A stretch of 8,052 nt of DNA from CAYSAA01 sp964428905 (GTDB lineage: Bacteria > Atribacterota > Phoenicimicrobiia > Phoenicimicrobiales > Stramentimicrobiaceae): positions 1 to 8,052 of the forward strand of contig CAYSAA010000173.1 in assembly GCA_964428905.1 (NCBI GenBank). The letters run 5' to 3'. The notes beneath the pieces were generated by a model. That model searched no databases. It worked only from the letters and a program-made list of their open reading frames with translations, and was not told the origin of the DNA. Each line of letters starts with the position of its first letter. Positions within the stretch are counted from its first letter, which is position 1. The position numbers and the translations under genes were made by a program. Shown here piece by piece: positions 1 to 5,751 of this stretch.

Positions 1-135
1 AGGGCGAAATCCGGAGCAATTGTTTTTGGTGCAAAAGTACCGGTGATGATTAACTCGCGTTCTGACTCAGCTGAAAGTAGATTGTATTCGACTTTAGTAG
101 CGAGGGCAATTGCAGAAAACAAAGCATTGTGTTAG
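1..135 (+). CDS. ptb: Phosphate butyryl/acetyltransferase-like protein, C-terminal end (5' end lies outside the window)
   Basis: Frame 1 is open from the first base to a TAG at 133-135 and gives 44 residues. It contains the stretch GAKVPVMINSRSDSAESRLYS, which I recognise as the C-terminal signature of the phosphotransacetylase/phosphotransbutyrylase family (typically GAkvPivltSRaDsaesKlySi). Members interconvert acyl-CoA and acyl phosphate in the cytoplasm, the step before ATP formation by an acylate kinase. Only the tail is present, so butyryl, branched-chain acyl and acetyl specificities cannot be told apart. The next gene starts 49 bases after the stop in the same direction with no evident terminator between, so co-transcription with the oxidoreductase genes is likely. 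The family call is fairly sure; the symbol is tentative. Confidence 0.8.
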   Translation, partial: RAKSGAIVFGAKVPVMINSRSDSAESRLYSTLVARAIAENKALC

Positions 136-184
136 ATGATTATTTCAAATAAAATTTTATTACAACAGGTATAGGAAGAAGATT

Positions 185-415
185 ATGAAAGTAACTGTAA
201 CGATAGAGATTAATCGATATTTGTGTAAGAAATGTGGAATCTGTGCCTATGTTTGTCCAAAACAAGTTTTTGGTTTTAATGAATTAGATGGTCCCCTGGT
301 ATTAAATGTAGATCATTGCATTCTTTGCGATATGTGTATCATGATGTGCCCGGATATGGCAATTCATATTAGCAAGAAGGTGATGGAAGGGAAAGTAAAA
401 AATGATAGGCAGTAA
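185..415 (+). CDS. korD: 2-oxoacid:ferredoxin oxidoreductase, delta subunit (2x[4Fe-4S] ferredoxin type)
   Basis: This 76-residue protein carries two classic CxxCxxCxxxCP motifs, with cysteines at residues 14, 17, 20, 24 and at 45, 48, 51, 55. Each can bind one [4Fe-4S] cluster. In this enzyme family the small delta subunit passes electrons from the thiamine-diphosphate site towards external ferredoxin. The ATG is preceded by AGGAAGA at 173-179. The 3' end overlaps the alpha-subunit gene by 14 bases (402-415), which suggests translational coupling. The placement directly before alpha, beta and gamma genes separates it from a free-standing ferredoxin. The delta role is well supported; the kor label rather than vor or por is only a convenience, since substrate cannot be read from this subunit. 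Confidence 0.93.
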   Translation: MKVTVTIEINRYLCKKCGICAYVCPKQVFGFNELDGPLVLNVDHCILCDMCIMMCPDMAIHISKKVMEGKVKNDRQ

Positions 416-1550
416 TAAAAAAGGTCGCTATTTTTTACAGGGAAATATTGCAGTAGGAGAAGCGGCAATTATGTCTGGTGCAAGATTTTTTGCAGGTTAT
501 CCTATTACCCCCTCTTCAGAGATTGCCGAACATGCCTCTGTTCATTTACCTGGCGTGGGAGGAAGTTTTATTCAAATGGAGGATGAGATCGGTAGTTTAG
601 CAGCCGTCATTGGAGCTAGCATGGCTGGTGCTAAAGCTTATACCGCAACCAGTGGTCCGGGAGTTTCTTTAATGAGTGAAAATATTGGATTAGCATGTAT
701 GGTGGAAGCTCCTTGTGTTATTATAAGTGTGCAGCGAGTTGGTCCCAGTACCGGGTTAGCTACCAAACCGGCTCAGGGAGATTTTCTTCAATTTCGGTAT
801 GGCACTCATGGTGATCACATGATTATTGCACTTTCACCAGCTTCGGTACAGGAGTGTTTTGATTTAACTGTTCAAGCTTTCAATTTTGCTGAACGTTTTC
901 GTTGCCCGGTTTTTCTTGCTATGGACGGGATTATAGGCAAGATGTATGAAACTGTCGAGATACCAGAAAAAGATGAAATTGAAATTGTTAACCGAAAAAA
1001 GGCAACAGGTCTACCTGAAATTTTTAAACCATATCAGCCTGATGAAAATCTGGTACCTCCTTTCGCACCTTTTGGAAGCCCTTTTATTACCAGGGCTAAT
1101 GGTTCGGGGCATGGCGTAGATGGTTATCCTTGTGCGGATGCTGAAAGCCACGAACAATTAGTTTATCGCTTAATGGACAAGATTGATAGATATAAGGAAG
1201 AAATTATACTTTTTAAAAAATATCGTACTGATGATGCGGAAGTTATAATTATTTCCTACGGTTGCAGTACTCGACCTGCTCTAGCTGCCATGAAAAAAGC
1301 CAGAGAAAAAGGAATAAAAGTTGGTGTTTTGCAGTTACAGACATTATGGCCATTTCCAGGGGTTTTAATTCAATCTTTTGCTTCTCAAGTTCATCTAATT
1401 GTTGTTCCCGAGTTGTCTTTGGGTCAGCTCAAATCGGAGATTATCAAGTATTGTCAGAAAATACCAGTCATTGGTGTCAATAAATTGGGAGGGCAAAGTA
1501 TTCTGCCGGATGATATTTTAGCCATACTTGATAAGGAGAATCAGAGATGA
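402..1550 (+). CDS. korA: 2-oxoacid:ferredoxin oxidoreductase, alpha subunit
   Basis: This 382-residue protein has the usual length for a separate alpha subunit. The N-terminal half is the pyrimidine-binding (PYR) thiamine-diphosphate domain. It has GYPITPSSE at residues 32-40, QMEDE around residues 58-62 (Glu60 is the expected glutamate that activates the cofactor) and TATSGPG at 81-87. The stretch RVGPSTGLATKPAQGD is also typical of the family. The C-terminal part, from about residue 260, resembles transketolase domain II. The subunit works with beta in the cytoplasm to decarboxylate a 2-oxoacid to acyl-CoA and CO2, with electrons going to ferredoxin. The start overlaps the delta gene by 14 bases and has a purine-rich GGAAGGGA at 385-392 upstream. 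The stop overlaps the beta start as ATGA (1547-1550). Substrate could be 2-oxoglutarate or a branched-chain 2-oxoacid; context favours the latter only by inference. Confidence 0.95.
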   Translation: MIGSNKKGRYFLQGNIAVGEAAIMSGARFFAGYPITPSSEIAEHASVHLPGVGGSFIQMEDEIGSLAAVIGASMAGAKAYTATSGPGVSLMSENIGLACMVEAPCVIISVQRVGPSTGLATKPAQGDFLQFRYGTHGDHMIIALSPASVQECFDLTVQAFNFAERFRCPVFLAMDGIIGKMYETVEIPEKDEIEIVNRKKATGLPEIFKPYQPDENLVPPFAPFGSPFITRANGSGHGVDGYPCADAESHEQLVYRLMDKIDRYKEEIILFKKYRTDDAEVIIISYGCSTRPALAAMKKAREKGIKVGVLQLQTLWPFPGVLIQSFASQVHLIVVPELSLGQLKSEIIKYCQKIPVIGVNKLGGQSILPDDILAILDKENQR

Positions 1551-2365
1551 AGTATACTGGTAAAAAATATATCAAAAGCGAGTTATTACCTTTTTTTTGG
1601 TGCCCGGGATGTGGAAATGGTATTATTTTTGCTGCATTGACCAGGGCTATGGAGGAAAATAATTTAGAGAATAAAGATATTGTTGCTGTGACTGGCATTG
1701 GTTGTTGGGGGAAGGCGGATGATTATTTAACCACTCATGCCTTTCATGGAACCCATGGTCGGGCAATAGCGGTGGCTACAGGGGTCAAGTTAGTAAATCC
1801 GTCACTAAATGTATTTGCTTTAGTGGGTGATGGTGATGGTGTTACCATTGGAGGGAACCATCTTATTCATGCAGCTCGACGCAATATGGATATCATTACT
1901 ATTATGTCTAACAATCTCAATTATGGCATGACCGGGGGACAATATTCTGGGTCAACTCCCTATAATGCAATTACTTCAACCTCTCGGTATGGACATGTGG
2001 AAGATAGTTTTAATATTTCTTCCTTAGTCAAAAGTGCCGGTGCCAGTTATGTTGCTAAATGTACTATAGATAATCCTCGCATGATCCAGAAGTATATTAG
2101 TAAGGCGATTAAAAAAAAGTATGGTTTCCGTTTTATAGAAGTCATAAGTATTTGTCCGACACATTACGGAAAGTATAATAAAATGAATAATGCTGTAGCA
2201 ATGATCAAAGCTATAAGAGAAAGAACGGTGAGTCTTAAGAAAGCAGAACAATTAGCACCACAAGATTTAGCAAATAAAATTATGGTAGGTGAGTATATTA
2301 ATAAAAATGTTGAGGGATATATTCAACGTTATCAAAGAGTTAGAGAGTCAATCATAGATCATTAA
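1547..2365 (+). CDS. korB: 2-oxoacid:ferredoxin oxidoreductase, beta subunit (thiamine diphosphate-binding)
   Basis: This 272-residue protein matches the usual beta-subunit size. The thiamine-diphosphate/Mg motif begins with GDGD at residues 94-97 and ends in NN at 122-123, followed by NYGMTGGQYSGSTP. Cysteines 19 and 22 (WCPGCGN), 53 (GIGCWG) and 203 (SICPTH) sit where this family keeps the four ligands of its catalytic-site [4Fe-4S] cluster, so the enzyme looks intact. It forms the active site together with alpha. AAGGAG at 1533-1538 precedes the ATG, which overlaps the alpha stop by four bases, giving tight translational coupling. Its C-terminal tail beyond about residue 215 is rich in Lys, Glu and Arg. 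Family assignment is firm; substrate specificity is open. Confidence 0.95.
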   Translation: MKYTGKKYIKSELLPFFWCPGCGNGIIFAALTRAMEENNLENKDIVAVTGIGCWGKADDYLTTHAFHGTHGRAIAVATGVKLVNPSLNVFALVGDGDGVTIGGNHLIHAARRNMDIITIMSNNLNYGMTGGQYSGSTPYNAITSTSRYGHVEDSFNISSLVKSAGASYVAKCTIDNPRMIQKYISKAIKKKYGFRFIEVISICPTHYGKYNKMNNAVAMIKAIRERTVSLKKAEQLAPQDLANKIMVGEYINKNVEGYIQRYQRVRESIIDH

Positions 2366-2384
2366 ATTGCATTTAGATGTGATT

Positions 2385-2403
2385 ATGATATAAGTTGTAT
2401 CAT
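2385..2403 (+). other. Small AU-rich hairpin in the beta-gamma intergenic gap
   Basis: ATGATATA (2385-2392) and TGTATCAT (2396-2403) form an 8-bp stem with one G-U pair and a 3-base loop. It ends one base before the ribosome binding site AAGGAG (2405-2410) of the gamma gene. There is no T-run after it, so it is not a terminator. It could modulate gamma translation or mRNA stability, but the stem is weak and may be chance in AT-rich DNA. Confidence 0.25.
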
Positions 2404-2416
2404 TAAGGAGTAACAC

Positions 2417-2968
2417 ATGCAAGATAAGCAGCATAAAGAATATTTTGAGATTATCATTAGTGGTGTTGGTGGACAGGGGAATGTATCCAGTGGAATCATT
2501 ATTGGTGAAGCAGCCAGTTGTTATGAGCACAAGTTTGCCACAATGACTTGTACCTACGGGACTGAGGCAAGAGGAACTTTTGCCAAATCGGATGTGCTAA
2601 TTGGAAAAAACTTTATTGATTTTTATGAATGCCAGAAACCGGACGTTATACTAGTGCTACATAAAAAAGCCTATCCAAAAATTAAAGATAAAATCCTTCA
2701 AAATACCATGGTAGTTGTTAACAAGAATGAAGTAGATCAAGTTAATATACAATTGGGAGAAGTCTTTGCTTTCCCTTTTTCCGATATGGCTTTTGAGATT
2801 GGCTCTTTACAAGTTATCAATATGATTGCCCTTTCTTTTATTGTCGGGAAGACTGAATTTATCAGAAAAGAGTCTTTAGTAAAGGTAGTGCAAAATAAGT
2901 ATTCTCATAGCAAAATAGCGAAGTTAAATATGACAGCGATAGAATATGGTTTTCGTTTATTGGGTTAA
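2417..2968 (+). CDS. korC: 2-oxoacid:ferredoxin oxidoreductase, gamma subunit
   Basis: This 183-residue protein has the size and layout of the separate gamma subunit. It shows the glycine-rich GVGGQG at residues 16-21, TYGTEARG at 46-53 (usually YGPEARGG) and the SDVLIG...DFYECQKPDVILVLHKKAY region, which match the family along most of the length. In the holoenzyme the gamma domain helps form the CoA-facing part of the complex. AAGGAG at 2405-2410 lies six bases before the ATG. It is set off from beta by 51 bases, while the other subunit genes overlap. It is the last gene of this block, because a 532-base gap follows. The Thr in place of Pro in the YGPEARG motif is a small divergence. Confidence 0.92.
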   Translation: MQDKQHKEYFEIIISGVGGQGNVSSGIIIGEAASCYEHKFATMTCTYGTEARGTFAKSDVLIGKNFIDFYECQKPDVILVLHKKAYPKIKDKILQNTMVVVNKNEVDQVNIQLGEVFAFPFSDMAFEIGSLQVINMIALSFIVGKTEFIRKESLVKVVQNKYSHSKIAKLNMTAIEYGFRLLG

Positions 2969-2984
2969 TTAGTCTAAGTTAAGT

Positions 2985-2999
2985 AAAAAATATTTTTTT
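2985..2999 (+). terminator. Possible weak transcript end after korC (A6-TA-T7 palindrome)
   Basis: AAAAAATATTTTTTT starts 16 bases after the korC stop; its first 14 bases are a perfect palindrome followed by one more T. It could act as an end signal through its U-run, but it lacks any GC pairs, so an intrinsic terminator is uncertain. Confidence 0.25.
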
Positions 3000-3026
3000 A
3001 TTTGGCAAACTAGAAGTGGTAAATTA

Positions 3027-3054
3027 ATCATTTTTTAAAACACAAAAAAATGAT
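3027..3054 (+). other. A/T-rich inverted repeat downstream of korC
   Basis: ATCATTTTTT (3027-3036) and AAAAAATGAT (3045-3054) can form a 10-bp stem with an 8-base loop. Only one pair is G-C and no T-run follows on the + strand, so a terminator role is doubtful. It may protect the 3' end of the oxidoreductase mRNA, or be an AT-rich coincidence. Confidence 0.25.
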
Positions 3055-3101
3055 ACTGATTAGCTTTGCAATAAATATAGATATAGAACTATCAATTAAT
3101 T

Positions 3102-3130
3102 TTGAAAAAGTAAATCATTTTATGTATAAT
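3102..3130 (+). promoter_or_regulatory. Sigma70-type promoter candidate for the transporter operon
   Basis: TTGAAA at 3102-3107 (five of six consensus bases) and TATAAT at 3125-3130 (all six) are 17 bases apart, the optimal spacing. The -10 lies within the 12-bp palindrome TATAATATTATA (3125-3136). Transcription would begin near 3137 and give a leader of about 360 bases before the binding-protein start. The region is AT-rich, so chance matches are possible, but a pair this good at ideal spacing is notable. Confidence 0.55.
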
Positions 3131-3375
3131 ATTATAGGTAACTCGAACAATTAAATATCATTTTGATTGGATTATTCATGGTGATTTTTTACAAAAAAAT
3201 TCATTTTCCTCCCTAACCTCAAAGTAACCGGGCTACACTCTCTCGCCTTTTTATTGTGATTATTTTCGTTTAATGGGGATTTTTTTTCTTGATGTTGGTT
3301 GATCTTAATTTTTTTAATGCATGAATGATAAATTTTCACAGAGCTAATTTAAAATTTGATATTGATAATATTCCA

Positions 3376-3406
3376 TTGCATATATTGCTTAATCTTGAAT
3401 TATAAT
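3376..3406 (+). promoter_or_regulatory. Second, weaker promoter candidate nearer the binding-protein gene
   Basis: TTGCAT at 3376-3381 and a perfect TATAAT at 3401-3406 are 19 bases apart, longer than ideal. If used, transcription would start near 3413, inside or just past the purine-rich GAGGAGGAG run, and give a leader of about 90 bases. It is an alternative to, or an addition to, the promoter at 3102-3130. Confidence 0.35.
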
Positions 3407-3486
3407 TAGAGAGGAGGAGTGATAGAAAGGATCTATAGCAAATTACCTTATTTTTTAACTGTTTAAATATCCATTTTAAATGATTG

Positions 3487-3492
3487 AAGGAG
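3487..3492 (+). promoter_or_regulatory. Ribosome binding site that fixes the binding-protein start at 3501
   Basis: AAGGAG lies eight bases before ATG 3501. An in-frame ATG at 3480 precedes this site and would make the site part of the coding region, adding seven residues (MIEGENK) before a normal signal peptide. The downstream ATG is therefore preferred. Confidence 0.8.
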
Positions 3493-3500
3493 AAAATAAA

Positions 3501-4769
3501 ATGATTAATTTTACGAAGAAAATCTCGCTTATTTTACTGATAGTTCTTTTTGTGTTTACTTTGGTTAGCGGTGCTGTTGTGGCACAAGAGAAAGTGATTA
3601 AGATTGGTACCCTTTTTCCGTTAACCGGCTCATGTGCACTGGCTGGAAGTCGCTGCAAGGCTGCTGTCGAAACTGCAGTTGAAGTCATTAATAATTCGCA
3701 TCCGGAATGTGATGTGCCTTTGGCAGCACAGGAAGGAATTCTTGATGGATATAAAATTGTTTTAGTTCATGCTGATCACCAGGCTAAACCGGATATTGCT
3801 AAAACTGAAGCAGAAAGATTGTTCAATCAGGAACAAGTGTATGCCATTATTGGAAGCTACAATAGTGCTTGTACAAATCCAGCTAGCTTCGTAGCAGAGA
3901 GACAGGGGAAACTTTTCATGTGTGGCTGTTCCAGCTCAGCTGCTTTAACTGAACGTGGTCTCAAATACTTCTTCCGCATGGCACCAACTGATAAGACTGA
4001 GTCTATTGAATTTTGTGATGTAATGGAATGGATGAATGAAACTAAGGGGACTGATTTGCAAACCATTGGGATTATATATGAAAATAGTGAATTTGGTAAA
4101 CATGCTGCTGATGAAGGTAAATTAGCTGCCGAAGAGGCTGGTTTTGAAGTAATTGCTGATGTACCTTTTAGCCCTGGTGCCACAAATATGAATAGTGAAG
4201 TGCAAACTTTGAAGGCCAAGAATCCTGATGCCGTGTTTGGTGCCTGTTTAGGTGGAGATTATACCCTATGGGTTAAAACGATGAAACAGATGAACTGGCT
4301 TCCCAAAATTTGTATGAATTATTGTACCGGGTATCAGGATCCGGTTATTGCTGAACAGCTTGGTGATGATGCCAATTACTTTATGGGTGGGACCGGTTAT
4401 GCACCTGAGTTTGCTGAATTGATGCCTGCCGTTGCTGCGGTTGAAGATATTTATAAAACATTAATTGAGCCCAGTGTACCCTTTGACAGTGATTCAATTC
4501 AGGAGGCAGTGGCTACCTTTATTTTAGCCCAGGCTATTGAAAAAGCCGGCACTCTGGATTATGATACGGTCAGCGAAACTCTATACGCAAATGAATGGGA
4601 TTCCCCTTTATCCATGGGCGGTAAAGTAGCTTTTGTAGAAGGTGGACAGAATGCTAAAGCAATGAGTATGATGACCCAGTTACAGGAGGGAGAATACAAA
4701 CGTGTATTTCCAGCTGAATTAGCAACACACGAAATTGTTTTCCCCATGATTCCCTGGGATGAACGTTAA
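3501..4769 (+). CDS. Branched-chain amino acid/amide-type ABC transporter, extracytoplasmic solute-binding protein
   Basis: The 422-residue protein starts with a signal peptide: KK at residues 6-7, a hydrophobic core over about 8-24, and a likely signal peptidase I site VVA|QE at 28/29. No lipobox cysteine is present, so it should be a free periplasmic protein rather than a lipoprotein. The mature part is a type I periplasmic-binding fold of the LivJ/LivK (Peripla_BP_6) family. Recognisable parts are KIGTLFPLTGSCALAG near residues 34-49, the ligand-loop region IGSYNSA (117-123), the segment after it (CGCSSSAALTERGLKYFFRMAPTD) and IIYENSEFGKHAADEGKLAAEEAGFEV (191-217). Ten cysteines (45, 52, 70, 124, 141, 143, 172, 249, 271, 275) are unusual for the family. 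It is followed by the matching permease and ATPase genes. Ligand is not readable; branched-chain amino acids, other amino acids, urea or amides are all known in this family. Confidence 0.93.
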   Translation: MINFTKKISLILLIVLFVFTLVSGAVVAQEKVIKIGTLFPLTGSCALAGSRCKAAVETAVEVINNSHPECDVPLAAQEGILDGYKIVLVHADHQAKPDIAKTEAERLFNQEQVYAIIGSYNSACTNPASFVAERQGKLFMCGCSSSAALTERGLKYFFRMAPTDKTESIEFCDVMEWMNETKGTDLQTIGIIYENSEFGKHAADEGKLAAEEAGFEVIADVPFSPGATNMNSEVQTLKAKNPDAVFGACLGGDYTLWVKTMKQMNWLPKICMNYCTGYQDPVIAEQLGDDANYFMGGTGYAPEFAELMPAVAAVEDIYKTLIEPSVPFDSDSIQEAVATFILAQAIEKAGTLDYDTVSETLYANEWDSPLSMGGKVAFVEGGQNAKAMSMMTQLQEGEYKRVFPAELATHEIVFPMIPWDER

Positions 4770-4816
4770 TATAACTAGGCAATAAAGATAACCTAAGCAT
4801 ACAAAAATAAATAAAA

Positions 4817-4860
4817 AATCACGGTAGTAAGAATAAATTTTCATTCTTATTACCGTGATT
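4817..4860 (+). other. Strong 18-bp hairpin between the binding-protein gene and livH
   Basis: The left arm AATCACGGTAGTAAGAAT (4817-4834) and the right arm ATTCTTATTACCGTGATT (4843-4860) pair over 18 bp with a single G-U pair and an 8-base loop (AAATTTTC). No T-run follows on the + strand, so it is not a standard terminator for the operon. It more likely blocks 3' exonuclease decay or causes partial termination, so that more binding protein than permease is made, as is common for such operons. Read on the - strand, the stem is followed by a T-rich stretch (complement of 4805-4816), which looks like an intrinsic terminator, but no - strand gene is visible for it to serve. Confidence 0.75.
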
Positions 4861-4888
4861 GTACTGCTAAATAAAAAGGAGATACCTA

Positions 4889-5749
4889 ATGTCTATGTTT
4901 TTTCAGGTAGCTATTGATGGATTATTAACGGGTATGATCTATGCCTTGGTTGCCTCGGGGTTGAGCTTAATTTGGGGTGTGATGGATGTCTTGAATTTTG
5001 CCCATGGTGAGTATCTCATGGTGGGGATGTATGTTAGTTATTGGTTGGGATTCCTGATGAATATTGATCCACTCATTTCCTGGATTGCATCAGGAGCATT
5101 CTGTTTTATTCTTGGTTATTTGACTTACAAATTGATTATTCATCATTGTCTTAGTGGTCCCCCTCTCTCCGCTTTGCTGGCAACTTTTGGCTTGTCAATG
5201 GTGTTGAAAAATTTTGCCTTGAATCGTTTCTCTCCCAATTTTCGCCTTTTAAATAATACTATTTTGGAAGGAAAAAAGATAATTCTCGGTAATATTGTTT
5301 TGCCGATACCTCAATTGGTGACCGGATTATTTGCCTTAGTTGTTGTTTTTATTATCTACTATATTGTTAAAAAGACCAGACTGGGCTGGGCAATCCAGGC
5401 AACTGCCATGGATAAAGAAGCGGCTGAGTTAATGGGAATTAAAACTGAAAGAATTTTTGCTCTGGTTTTTGGTATGGGTGGTATATGTGTAGGGATTGCC
5501 GGGGGTTTATTACCATCCTATCTGGCGGTTCATCCGGAAGTTGGTGGATTGTTTGGTTTAATTGCTTTTGTCTGTGTTGCTATGGGTGGTTTTGGTAGCA
5601 TACCAGGTGCATTGTTAGCAGCATTAACCATTGGTTTGGTAGAGGCCTTCGGTGGTTTTTATATCGCACCTGTATTTAAATATGTCGTTGTTTTTGGACT
5701 TTATTTAGCAGTAATCATGTTTAAGCCAAAAGGATTTTTTGGGTGGTGA
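4889..5749 (+). CDS. livH: Branched-chain amino acid-type ABC transporter permease LivH
   Basis: The 286-residue, very hydrophobic inner-membrane protein matches the LivH family over its full length and usual size. Landmarks are the N-terminal GLLTGMIYALVASGLSLIWGVMDVLNFAHGE, the cytoplasmic loop KTRLGWAIQATAMDKEAAELMGI (about residues 161-186), which contacts the ATPases, and the C-terminal VAMGGFGSIPGALLAA. About eight membrane segments can be seen. It pairs with LivM to form the channel that takes ligand from the binding protein. AAGGAG at 4876-4881 is seven bases before the ATG. It lies 119 bases after the binding-protein stop, past the hairpin, and touches or overlaps livM at its 3' end. 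Urea and amide permeases (UrtB, FmdE type) are close relatives, so the substrate is open. Confidence 0.94.
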   Translation: MSMFFQVAIDGLLTGMIYALVASGLSLIWGVMDVLNFAHGEYLMVGMYVSYWLGFLMNIDPLISWIASGAFCFILGYLTYKLIIHHCLSGPPLSALLATFGLSMVLKNFALNRFSPNFRLLNNTILEGKKIILGNIVLPIPQLVTGLFALVVVFIIYYIVKKTRLGWAIQATAMDKEAAELMGIKTERIFALVFGMGGICVGIAGGLLPSYLAVHPEVGGLFGLIAFVCVAMGGFGSIPGALLAALTIGLVEAFGGFYIAPVFKYVVVFGLYLAVIMFKPKGFFGW

Positions 5750-5751
5750 TT

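Larger units (their letters stand above)
2969..3500 (+). other. Long intergenic region between the oxidoreductase and transporter operons; no convincing gene
   Basis: All three forward frames and the reverse strand hold only very short open frames here. The region is strongly AT-rich. In order it contains an A6-TA-T7 run just after korC (2985-2999), an A/T hairpin (3027-3054), a promoter-like pair at 3102-3130, a more GC-rich island (about 3205-3247), a second promoter-like pair at 3376-3406 and a strong Shine-Dalgarno-like run (3411-3419) without a properly spaced start codon. It most likely ends the oxidoreductase transcript and carries the promoter and leader of the transporter operon. I recognise no known riboswitch, T-box or tRNA signature in it. 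Confidence 0.7.

Noticed and set aside
185..415. Independent ferredoxin gene
   Set aside because: Its 14-base overlap with the alpha gene and the delta-alpha-beta-gamma order make it a subunit of the oxidoreductase.
1262..1483. Open frame of 73 codons inside the alpha-subunit gene
   Set aside because: It lies fully within a well-supported gene in another frame, has no family resemblance and no good ribosome binding site.
3176..3217. Tiny - strand frame (ATG at 3204, nine codons) preceded by a GGGAGG-like site
   Set aside because: It is too short to support as a gene, and the purine-rich site is simply the complement of the CCTCCC stretch in the GC-richer island.
3230..3252. Intrinsic terminator GGGC...GCC followed by TTTTT
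   Set aside because: The stem has only three to four pairs with an 11-base loop, too weak to call; it is noted in the island finding instead.
3480..3500. Upstream in-frame ATG for the binding protein
   Set aside because: The AAGGAG at 3487-3492 serves ATG 3501, and the seven extra residues would precede a normal signal peptide.
2969..3500. CRISPR array, T-box or tRNA in the intergenic region
   Set aside because: There are no regularly spaced repeats, no T-box sequence and no cloverleaf; the repeats seen are simple A/T runs.
3857..4219. 120-codon open frame on the - strand opposite the binding-protein gene
   Set aside because: It is antisense to a clear gene and its composition reflects the codon pattern of the + strand; there is no recognisable domain.
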